This document shows positions 47,001 to 59,000 of a stretch of 64,000 bases of DNA, one piece after another. The DNA comes from Onthophagus taurus. Taxonomy: Eukaryota > Arthropoda > Insecta > Coleoptera > Scarabaeidae. Each line of letters opens with the position of its first letter. Within the stretch, counting starts at the first letter, position 1. Under the pieces are notes generated by a model. That model had not been told where the DNA came from. It ran no database searches and saw only the letters and a program-made list of their open reading frames with translations. A program made the translations under genes and the position numbers. The stretch spans positions 28,279,501-28,343,500 of the forward strand of contig NC_091966.1 of assembly GCF_036711975.1 (NCBI RefSeq). The letters are read 5' to 3'.

Positions 47001-48140
47001 TTGTGCAGAATATTTCATACAGTTAATCTTTAAAAGAATACTGTTTCGTACAGTGTCTGTGTTGCTTATTCTTTTCATTGTCAGTGTTGCTATACCGCAA
47101 TAACATACCAACACGACTCCGAAACGCCTTCAAGGGTATATCTGAGGTCCGATTAACCTATACAAAATCGACTTATTTTATTATTATTATAAAATTTGCT
47201 GAGTAAACAGTTTGATTCACTTAATCTTTTGGATCACTAATTGTAAGTACCTCAAGTAATAAATTTAAATCAGTTCTTGTGCTTTTACAGCGCCTGTCGG
47301 CTGTCAGCGGTGACTGATGAGTTCTCATTCTTAACAAACATGATTTTACGAATTATCGTTTATTTGTGAACTCGATTATTATTGCTGCCCGCAACTAAAA
47401 ATTCTTTTGATTTAAATTATTTAATACCAGCCTCAATGCATTTAGAGCACCCGTACTCGATACCCGGATACTTTCGTGTAGCACCTATTAGCAAATTAAA
47501 GCTCAAAGACAGTTCTTAATGAAAACGTAATAGTACTAAAATTCGACTTTAACAGAATCTTAATACATGGGTAATTAAAACTCGACTCTTAAGGGTTACT
47601 GAAAAATGATTAGATTTATAGGAGAAAAGTAATATTTTATAAAATGTAAACAGGGGAAAATAAATGAGAAATTATTAAAAGTTGTGAACATGGTGGACTT
47701 AACTAGGGTCACTTAACTAGCTACCGACGGAGTTGGACAATAAACCGTACGTGATTTAGTGGAACAACAGCCAAAATTTGAAAATTTCGTTTTTTCTTCA
47801 GCTGAACATTCACATAGAAAAACAATGCACAGTCTGAAGAGTGCGGGAAAATGTAATGGTGGAGTAGTTTTGTCAGCAAAGAGCAGTAGGAGGGCTGATG
47901 ACCGGTGTCTATGTGTTAGCTAAAACATAATAATTTGTGGAAAAGTTGCAAATCATCGAAGAACACTTATACTTTCAACAGGGTAGTTGTGACATTTAAA
48001 AAAAAAGTGCAACATTAGAGAATTAAATGTCAGAGCCCTGCTTCAACCTAAGGGTCAGGGCATAACAAAAAAAATGAAATGATAAATCAATTACGTTTCC
48101 AGATTACTACAATTAAAAAATCTTTTAACAAAATTTTTTG
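44030..48140. other. AT-rich intergenic stretch
   Basis: About 4 kb without a supported gene, RNA or element. Open frames are short and lack homology that I know. Confidence 0.35.
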
Positions 48141-48149
48141 CGATAAATA

Positions 48150-48600
48150 AAAGTTAAATAAAAGTCATTGAAGAACGTGATATCGATAGTGATGAAACTT
48201 TAGATGTGTTACAGTTGTTAAAAATTGTTCAAGAGTGTCAAGAACTAGATGAAGAACATAATCTGGAGTGGGTAAATATTGACACGAATGTTTTGATTCC
48301 TAAGAACACATGATCGACGATGATCTAGCCGATAGTGTAACCAAATTAATACCTAGACCAAGTTCACTCCAGGAATATAGTAACGACGATATAGAATATG
48401 ACGCTCCAGAACCAGTACCTGAGAATTCCTAAGAGTTCTGGACAGATAATATTTTCTCTCTGACACAATCATACTTTATGCATTTGCCTCCTTTCATTAA
48501 TAAACATACTTTTGCTACTATTATTATTTTACTATATTTTGGGTACGCTGTGCAGCGAGAAGAATTACACTTCTATATCATTTTCCCGCAGATCCAACTC
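48150..48600 (+). other. Unassigned acidic coding-like remnant
   Basis: The plus strand reads IEERDIDSDETLDVLQLLKI and then, after stops, DDIEYDAPEPVPENS in other frames. An acidic N-terminus of this kind is common in transposases (for example piggyBac-like), but no diagnostic motif follows. Confidence 0.25.
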
Positions 48601-48700
48601 ATAAATTGTTTAATGACAATTTTACTTGATATTGGTTTCTAGTGTACCAAATTTGTAAAATATTTAGTATTTTTTTACACGAATAATCATATTTATTCTA

Positions 48701-49078
48701 CACTCAGTGGCATAAAAAACGCATCACCTAAAATGATGACCAGTTTCAAAGTGCAATAACTTCTGCCGAACAAGCTTCGTTATCTTTTAGAGCTTGTAAC
48801 TTTGGTGTTAACAACAATAGAAACTTGAACAATAAACAGAAGTGATCAGAACAAACAAGACTACAAGCTCCTTATGTTTAAAATTAATATCTTTTGTCGG
48901 TGCACCACACAGCAACTTCAAAGTGTAGGAAGAAAACACGCATTAGCGTTATTCACCATTGCTGGGTAGACCTTTCAAATAAAAAAAACCTTATTCACAT
49001 GGAACAATACGTTCAAAAGTTATTGCAGTTTGAAACTGGTCATCATTTTAGGTGATGCGTTTTTTATGGCGCTGAGTG
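48701..49078. mobile_element. 378-bp MITE with TA target duplication
   Basis: Terminal inverted repeats of about 60 bp begin CACTCAGTGGCATAAAAAAC on the left and CACTCAGCGCCATAAAAAAC on the inverted right end. Both continue with GCATCACCTAAAATGATGAC. TA lies outside both ends (48699-48700, 49079-49080). There is no ORF. The TA duplication points to mobilisation by a Tc1/mariner transposase. Confidence 0.85.
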
Positions 49079-49699
49079 TAGTATATATGTGATTAAGTTT
49101 ATTCCCAATTTCATCAAAACATCCTGGATACTATGTAAGCATTGAAGAAAATACCCAAAAAGTATTATTTAATCCCACGCAACAAGTAATTCTATCTACA
49201 CCATTTAAAATCATCAAATCTCAATTATTGGAAATTAATGAAAAATGTCGCTGAAACACGTAATAAGTATTGTGGAGGGGACAATTTTATGCAAAAATTG
49301 GTTCACCCACAATAACCCCCTGCCCACAGGAGAGACCTTAATATACTCTAATCAAGTAATACCCCGCTTTAAAAGACATTTGAAACACTACATTTTGGCG
49401 ATTAGTTTCTTTTAAATTGATTGCCACGTTAAAGATTTTTGAAAAAAACTTACTTTGTTTTCTTTTAATTTTAAGCTTAAATGTCTATTACTCAAACTCA
49501 CTTTAACTGCTTGAAAAGTTTGTGAAAGTTTTATTTTTGTTTTGAAAGTTATTTAAGAATTAAAATATTTTTTTGACAAACAATGGTGTAGCAGTTGGTA
49601 AAATCTACGGCGTACATTCTCAAAATTCATTTGTTCTTCAGATTGCAATAATCCTTTGATGAAATTGAGGTTGAGGGGTAAACACAACAGAGCAATATT
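49079..49699. other. Spacer right of the MITE
   Basis: AT-rich DNA; nothing recognised. Confidence 0.3.
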
Positions 49700-50765
49700 G
49701 GGTCATGTTGTCGAGCACATTGATTTTCGGTTCTGTAAATTAACACAATTTCAACCCTTTCCTGCCAACTTCTTCTTTCTCCTTGTGTATTTAGGAGTTT
49801 AGTCGTCTATTTAGCCGTTTGGAAGGTTCCATAAGCTTCATCTTTCTCTAGGTCTTCCGATATCTGTATCTATCCTGTATGTTTTTCTGATGTTCTCAGT
49901 TCTTTTGCTATCCATTAGTGTTTTACCAGCTGCTCTACGCACTATTTTCATTTCTGCAGTCTCCAATCTTTTTGTTTTGGATGTCTCGGTTTGGGTTTCT
50001 ACCGCACAAGTTAGTATAGGTCTAATTGCAGTTTTGTAGATCCAGGCTTTGGCTTTAGTTCAAATGCCATATTATGTAATTTAGATACGCCGTTGGCCTT
50101 TGCGCTCCTTCAGTTTGATTACTTATTTCAGTCTCAACATTACAATGTTATTTAAATTTCCCTTTTAAGTTTGTATCTGATCGGTGTCTTGGAGGTAGTC
50201 ATAGATATTATCTTTGCCGCTGATTTTGTCATAATAATTTTTCTGCCGTTTTATTAAGCTGCTACTGCTGGAGATCATCCTCCGCCATCATCAGTATAGC
50301 ATAGGATTTTCACTCCCCCATTTCCAATTTTGTATCCTCTTACTTGTTTTATTATTTCATCCACTACGTTGGCTTTGAGAGTCCTCACGGCAAATGTAAT
50401 TTTACGGATCGGTTCAGTTAGTTCGCCATTTATTTTTGCATGATTCTTATTTTCTTCTTTGTCTTATGACAAAGGTGGTGTCTGTACAGGATATCCCTGA
50501 CTTGAACAGTTGTTCTTCATCTGCGGACATTCATTTATTTTGTTTGTTATGATCCTTGTGGTAAATTTGACATTGGTGCAGAGTTAATTTATTCGTTTGT
50601 AGTTTTCTGGCATTTTTTATCGCCCTTTTTAAATACTAGTATCGTAATGTTGATCCGCCATTCAGCTGGGATTGTCCGTTGAGGGAAAATTTCTGTGATT
50701 GAAATAGTTTATTGTTGATTTCGGTTTTCTGCCTCGTATTTTAGTTACCCATTGGATGTTATGTT
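49700..50765 (-). mobile_element. LINE RT remnant
   Basis: Minus strand, high to low: TIPAEWRINITILVFKKGDK in shifted frames (usual form FKKGD then NYR), MPENYKRI, a TDTTFVIRQ block, and QVRGYKIGNGGVKILCYTDD with TDD in place of the catalytic ADD. Then AWIYKTAIRPILTCAVETQT, ETAEMKIVRRAAGKTL and ENIRKTYRIDTDI from the thumb and beyond. Frameshifts throughout. The endonuclease is missing. It is of the same broad type as the RTE-like fragments elsewhere in the window. Confidence 0.72.
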
Positions 50766-53054
50766 TGCCTGGACTCTTTCTGTTGTTTACGTTTTGGAGT
50801 GCTATTCCTTTCTTTTCTATCACGGCCTCATCATTGGTAATATCTCTGGTGCATGTATCTCTTGTAAATCTCTCGAAATACTTAAAGTTAATAAATTACT
50901 TTGCTTCTATTCTTTTATTTCCAATAAATTGCCAAATTTGTTGTCTGACTAGTGATTTAGTGTCATTACGAATTCTGGAAAATTGTAAACCATTAATTTT
51001 CATTTATTTAAATAACTTTGGGTTGAAACACCTGATTAACCTGTTAATAACACCTGATTTAAACCATTTTCTGTTTAACCCTAATTTATCTCTTTAAGAT
51101 TTTAGGGGTAGCTTCCGGGGGTAGGGGCTTAATCTGGGCGAGTCAATATTTCCATAAAATGTTGCCCATTGCGTTAATACTTCTTACAAGTTTCAACGAT
51201 TTTTTCAAAAATTTTCAAATTTCCAGAAATTGAGGTGAGCAGTTTTCAAATGAACACATTTTTTGAGTCCCAAAATTTTTATATAGTGTATATTACAGAA
51301 CTAGTTTTCTTAAAGTCATATTGAAGCTGATTATGAATATTGACAAACAACAAGTAAAACAAATAATTTCTTAATTTAGAAAATATGTGACAATCGATAA
51401 ATTTATTTTTTTAAGTCACCCAAATTTAGCAACATTTTATACAAATATAACGACAAATTATCTAGATTAATATATATCTCAATGAAACGATTGACTGTAT
51501 TTTTCCTTAAATCAATTTAAAAATAATACTTAAAGATTAATTTTATTACGATTCTTTGACGAACGTTCGTTATCAAATGTTACGGTTCGAAATTCTATAA
51601 ACATCCATGGACTTTGAATAAAAGAAATTCCCACGAGTAATTTATTTGGTTGTTTACGATAATGTAAATATTTTGGGAAACTGGCGAAAGATCGATATTC
51701 TTATATAATATTTTATCGAAGAAACGCATGCTTTATAAACCAGCTAATAATCCTATTGACTTCAATAGGATATAGTTTAGTTTCTTGGTAAACAAGTAAT
51801 TACATTACAATGATTACAATGAAAACCATCTAATTAAGTCGTATAAACGCACGAAAGAAAATGTCTAGGGAAATTAAAGGAAAGACATCGTATGAATGTA
51901 GAAAGTAAAGAAGTAATGTTTTATTAAGATTTCGATCTTAATACGGTTTTATATTTATGGATATTCATTTGTAATTATTTTTATCATTTCTATTATTGTT
52001 ATTAAAAAGTTTTAATGACACTTATTATTAGATGTTAGTACTCTAAGAAGCGAAATTTGTTCTGTATCTAAATAATTAATTTTTATTAGACTAAATTTCT
52101 TGTATCTAAAATCGTGCGTTCTACTACCCTTGAAACGCAACGTTCTGAAAATACCAGCTGCTATAGTACTATTGATTCAGGTAGGTCGCCGACCGGTTAC
52201 GTCATAAACGGCGTGTATTTACTATTAAATATTAGTGTTTACCCCATGCAAAACCCCTTTTCATTCATTCCCACCCCAACTTTTCTCTTTTAATACACAT
52301 ATAAGCTCTATTTCTCTATGTCTATGTGCATCTACGTTACAGGGTTTGTTATTTTGCTAATAAGGTTTTACTGTGGTAGCCTAATTTAGTTTTTAAGTGT
52401 AGCTCTGATGAGAAATTATTCTTTCATTCATCCATGCACGACTTACCAACGACTACGAGCATAAACAACAATTCGATTTCACCCTTTTACAGTCGAGCTC
52501 TGCGATCATTGCTCAACTGAACCGTTTTCGCTACGAATCGAGGTGAACGACGCTGGACGTCGCCATGTGAGGAAGCGTCGGCGTCGGTTTTCGTAACTCA
52601 CGCCATCTAACATTTATTTTTGCTACTGGGTAATATCAAAGAAATTAAATTAAATTTTTGAATAAAATAAACTTTATTTACATAAATAACATCTTTCTTA
52701 AAATAGAAATATTCATCATTATTTATAGGTTGACCTATTTTCGATCTCGATTCTACTTAAAAAAACCATTCAATATAATTAAAAAAATAAAGTATGAACA
52801 ATCTAATATCACCAAAGACTAAGCTTTAGATGTGGCATTTTAGCCTGAGCTTTCGCCGTATCACTTTTGCCACTTCACAGATTGATTGATTGCTTTTCGT
52901 TATTTTTTTTTTCAATAATAATACTCGTTAAGATCACTGACGTAATTCGCTAATTTCTTAAAAATCTAAAATTATTAACGGATACCGTTCTATTTTGGGA
53001 CGGTTATTTCATTTACAAATTCACGACACATTTACTTCATGTTTTCTTTTTTAA
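50766..53054. other. Region between the LINE and the 3' end of SLC36 gene 2
   Basis: Mostly AT-rich. The segment 52480-52620 is strikingly CpG-rich for this window (TCGAGCTCTGCGATC, GGACGTCGCCATG, AAGCGTCGGCGTCGG). It could be a promoter or a non-coding first exon. The 3' UTR of SLC36 gene 2 should lie near 52650-53050. Confidence 0.35.
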
Positions 53055-56000
53055 TTATGAAAATTCCTTTACGATTTCCGATAAACTTGTGTACGTTCCA
53101 ATAATAAGACCGGCGAAACCGAAAATGATCAGCAACATATTCTTGATGAACATTAAATTGAATCTTAAGCCGTTTCTGGTGTGCCAAAACGTGCAGAGAT
53201 CTATTAAAGCTGGGAAAGCTATTCCTAATGCTGAAAGACATAACGCTCCGAAGAGAGAGATGAAAAGTTCTAATTTCGGAACAGCCACTGCTAATAAAAC
53301 TACAATAAAACAATGATTATTATAAAAATATAAACGAAAATTTGATTTTCTTACATGTTATTAAAACGATAACTGTACGAACTACGTATTCCCATAAACC
53401 TTTTCTACTATTTTTTTCTAATAATGGGCCGATGTATTCGTTCCATGCGATGTCAATAGCTACGTAACATTGGAGACCATAAGTAATGAAAATTGCTGCT
53501 GCATAAAGTGCTTTAATGACCTGAGCTTGACTGCAAAAAAATTAATTAATTAAAGATACTAAAAACTTGATTCATGAACAACTTACATTTGATCACCGGG
53601 AATATTTAGTGTGATTGATCCCTGAGCTGCACCTCCATAAGTCAAATAACCCATAAAACCCATGAAAACATACAGTGTGATAATAATGGACATGGCAATG
53701 TTTAAAACTCCTATAGTTCCACCGAAAGCTTTAGGTGTTTTCATTTCATTTTCTAATGGTAAGATCTAAAACAAAATTTATATATTAATTTATATTAGTT
53801 CCATTTATTTTATAAGTACAAATAGAGAGAGAATGTTTTAAAATATTGTAATAATTGAAAACAATACTAAATCTATTTGATATTATCTGGACGTAATCCA
53901 AATTAATTTTACGCATAACTATAAAGCTAATTCAGCAGAAATAATTGATTTTTCCACGAAATTGGTTTCTCTTGTTTCAAATTTAATTTATACTGTATCA
54001 AATTCATATATTACAAATTAATTTTGATTGTTTTTATAACACTTTTTTATAAACATATTGTCATTTCTATTAAATATAAGTATATATTCGGAAAGTATTT
54101 AAAACTATAGTAGAGTTTATTTAATAGCACTCTTCAATATAGTAAATATCAAGAATTCGTCTATACGAGTAAATACCAGTGGAGGCACCACCTATTCTAT
54201 TATATTTCTCTGTTCGATCAATCCTTAACAAAATCGTGAGGGCACCAGATGTTTATCTATCCATCACGATTTCAATTGTAGTAATGTTAAACGATCAATA
54301 ACCGCTATATGAATGCAGTTTTCCTTAAATAATATGGAAAGTATATTTATAGAGCTCAAGCTTGTATCAAAATGAATTGTAGCAGCTGCTCATAATGATG
54401 GTTCACCTCACATTAAAAGTATTTTTTGATTTTTGAAATCGTTGGAATGTTATAATCGTAAATCGAAATTTTTACCTATTTTAATGATTCAGTAGTTATC
54501 TATGACCTTTCTGAGTAATACTTGTATTTTTCTTGGAGTCCTTTCCTTTATTAATGATCCCCGTGAATGAAGCACTACAGTTACGGTCAATTTATTCTTC
54601 TAATAGTACGTAATTCGGCTTCGTTGTGAACAGTGAGTGACTTTTAAATCGAAAATGGGTGACAAAAGCGAATTGAATATAATAAATAATTGAATACTTC
54701 AACAGCAGTGCAGAAACTTTTGGAAAATAAAAACATGGATGTGTCATTTTCTTGAGGTACTGTCGACTGTATCTTCATCTATTTCTTTAGTAGTCATATG
54801 CAAGATATGTAAATTAATTCTTACATTCAGCTCAATTCTGGAAGGTTCTGTTTTCAAATTTATTTAACGTACATGATACTAAATTTAGCAGGAATGTTCA
54901 TGCCCTGCGATTAGCAATGCATTTGAAATTAATTGCGTTGACTTTGTCTTCTTCTTCTTCTTTGTGGAAGCCATAGACTCTTATTTTATCCATTCTGTTC
55001 TGCCTGCATTTCTTGTGTAATTATATTTCCATGATTTTGAAAGTCGTTCTGGCGACTTTTTTAATGCTGGGCTGCAACCTCTGTTGCGCATCCATCTTAT
55101 TACATCTTTTGCCTCATAACTCTGCAGAATTTCTTTGTTTCTTCTCTCATCCCATAGTGTGTTTCAAGTACTTGTTCTCAAAATAGCCATCTAGCTGTTT
55201 CCATCTAGAGTGTATGTCACTATTGGTCTTATAGGCTTTATACATCTTAACTTTGGTCTCGGTAGATATGCAGTTGTTTCTCCAAATGGTCGTTCTTACA
55301 ATTAGTAGTCTCGCTATTTTTACTGACTTGTTGATTTGTTTTCTCGCGTTGTGTTTGAATTCCCTATAAGACGATATACCCAAACAAGTGTTGTCTGTTA
55401 TTTGCTCTATTATGTGGTCGTTCACTTATATATGCGAGGTTCCTTAACTATTTCCATAGTTTTTACATAGTATTCTAAAAGCTTGCAGAAGCCATTAAAG
55501 TCTATATTCTGTTACCTTGCCTGATACCCACATTTAAGGGTATTTTTTGTGCTTTACCTTATCTTTGATTGAAAATTGTGCGATTGCTTCTATTATATGT
55601 GCATTCCTCTATGCCTCAATTCTTTTATGACGTCCTATCTTGTCGAACGTTTTCGTTAAATTTATAAACCATGAGTATGCTGATTGGTTTCTTCTCCCCT
55701 ACTTGATTTACTTCGAAGACCGCGTCGTGCGTTGCCATGTTTTTGCGATACCCTTGTTGTTCTTCGTTTGTTGTTATGTGCTTCAGAATGTAATGATGCA
55801 GGAGATGGGAAAACACCTATATGAATGTATCTAGGAGGAAAATACCTGGGTAATTTTCTGGATGTGATTATGTTCCGTATTTAAAGAGTGGAATTGTAAT
55901 TCTATTTGTCAAGCTGTCCGGAATTTGTGTGTCGTCCAATATTTTATTATGTAATTCCATGAGTTGTTTGGCTAGTCTTTCTCCTCCTCATTTAAACAAG

Positions 56001-59000
56001 ACTTGGGGATATTATCCGGATTTTCTTTTAGTTGTTTCATCGGCTACATCACTTCCTCCGTGGTGAATTGTTCTATTTCAAGGTTTCTACACCTTTTCCT
56101 TTTGTATATAGACCTGAAAGTAGCTGGCCACTTCTCCGCTAATATATTATTTTGGATCACTGTTTCGTTTACTTTCCTTTTTGTTGCTCTGAGCATTCTT
56201 TAGATTCGTTTTTGAATTAGGTTGGCCATAATTCTTCCATTCTTTTTTTAAACTCCCCTAATGTTTTCTTTATATTGTTTGTGTAATTGATGTATTGTAG
56301 TTTCTTGGTGTTTTGTTGGATTTATGCATTACCTCTGGTATTTATGCATTGATGGCTTGATTTATGTAGTTTTTTAAAACCTCCCAAGTATTATTTATTG
56401 TGTCTTGCTGCCAGATTGGTGTATCTTTGTAATTTGTTGAGCGACGCAGCAACTATAGTTCTTAGCGATAGGATGTTGTATTTTTTTATTGATGCTTTTA
56501 TTCATGCTTAAGTATTTGTTTGGATTAATAATCTTTTGGATGTTTTATTAATGATTTTTCTAGATTAGTTATGGTAGTGGATGGTACAAATAATTGGTAC
56601 AAAAAATAATTGGTAAACTCATGATGGTCAAGTTTTAATTGATTTTTTTTACTGAAATACATTTTTTTCTCTATTTCTTTACTGCAAGTGCTTTGGCTAC
56701 TTTTCTTGCATTCATTGTATAAGCTAGCTTTGATGTTTTTGGCATTCCTAAATCTTGCTTGCACCTTGATATTTTTCGTTCTCACTCTTTATGATGCTCA
56801 CTTCTTTACTAATTGTGAATTACCACAATTGTATTAGATGTATGTTGTTCTTCTGGACATTCAAACGATTTTTATCGAATGCAATTGATGGTGATAAAAT
56901 ACAAGTATCATTACATTTTTTAAAGATTATGGAAAAAATACTCTCCGCTAGGTTATGGGAATATTTAAGCGCCTACAGTACGCTTCCTAACTTTCAGTTG
57001 GGTTTCCGTTCTGGGTTACTAATATAACGGTTCTGTGTCTTGGTACAGCTCTTCTATTTGTGTGAAATTGATACAGTTTTACAATTCCGTGATCCTCCCT
57101 GATGCTTTAAGTATTAAAATATTAAATGTTAAAATTGATTTACCAACAGTAGGCTTTTGCTGGGGTACAAACATCAGATCAGTTTGGGTGAGATGCACTG
57201 ATTCTCCGAATCTTTAGTTACGGTGATGTTTTGCATAGTTCTTGTATTTGTAGTGTCCAGAAAGCAAGGATTTACGCTATTCAGAATGTTTTAGTTGTTT
57301 GTGTTTACATAGAATATATAGATTTATTAAAATGACAAAAATAACACTTTAATCCTTGATAGCAGGCTCTCTACTTCACCACACCCCTCTCTTATCTGAT
57401 GCATGCGCAGATTGGTAGTATGCTATAATACAGTCGCGGATAAACATTCCGAGAGCTCGCACGAGTATTAATAAGTGTAGGTATACCAAAAAATAGCTTC
57501 ATATAAGGAAGAAACTCAAATTCAGTCCAATTTTATGGCTGAAGACCAATTTAATGAAGTTATCAGAACGTTTTTAGGGAAGTAACGTGATAAAGAAATT
57601 TCGCTATGGACTTATAAAAGGATTGAAGAACCTATTACAGTTATTTACCAATTTAATCTTACTACTACGCAATAAAATACAATCTGATAGAAGTATGTTC
57701 TAAAAGTCTTTGATCGGTTGTTAAAACAGTGCATAAATTCAATCATAAATCGTGTTAAATCAATTAAGGTCTTGTAAAATTATATAAAATAATTTTTAGG
57801 AATATCTGTTTTTCAACTTACCACACCAATTGCTTCCAATGCAAACAAAACAGTTCCAAAGAATAAAGGCCAATATCTAACTTCACCGACTGGTTCTCGA
57901 TTTTCGAAAGTAGGTCCATCCGAAATAATATAGTATAAAATAAATCCAAAGCTCACTAATGTGATCACATTAGCGCCCGTCGAGAACGGGGCCAAAAACT
58001 TCAAATTCTTGATATAGTTAAGTAAAATGAGAGGTAACAAAAACATTAACATGTATAGCTCCAATTGTATTTGATCATCATATTGGTCCACGACGCTTTT
58101 AACGTTTTCAGCTATAAATACTATATACACGCAACAAGTTCCTATTTGGTATATTAATAAGAACGTATTTACTATATGCCTAAAAAATAAAAAAGGAATT
58201 TTTTAGATTCAAGATTTTTATGATGTGATAATTTTTAAATATTACTTACGGTGCAAATCTAGCTATTTTTTTAAGAAGTTCTGGGCCTTCGTTGAAAGCG
58301 GCTCCCGCCGTTGCCGGATATGTTAAACTCGGTTTTTTGTTTCGTTTACATAATTCGTATTCGGCTTTAATCAATATATGGACGCTGTATGTACAAATTA
58401 CTCCTATTACAATTGTTCCTATAAAACCCAGGATGTACCCTGCGTGATGAAAAGCGTTTGGCATTGCGAGAATTCCCGTTCCAAGACTTCCTTTGAGTAA
58501 ATGGAATAATGTTTCTGAATTTCTAAATAAAAATAAAATCAGTTAATAATACAAGTTCACATTCTTATAGACACGAGAAAAACAAAAATATTTTTTTGAT
58601 TATTTTGGATATCACATTTCAGATTACTATCAAGATATATACAAGATGTCCAAGATAATTGGCTTAATATGGGTAACTTAGAAATAATTGGATATACAGA
58701 GTTGATTATTATCATATTAATATAGACATACATTTTCATGTATTTCAACTATTTCTTTTTGTAAAGTCTAATTTTAATGGTGTGCCACTTTGTTTTATGT
58801 GTCATTTAAGAAAAAGTCTCTCAAATACTCTGATCAAACAGTTCAACATGTAATTCCTAAGATTTTCGATATAAATCGAAATTGTTTGAAAATCCCTAAA
58901 TTAACATAGCAACTGTAGCAACGACCTGGATGCTCTCTTATTGACCTGGATGCCGCCGGATGTCAATTGTTGACAAAAAAAAATAGTTGTGCTACATAGA

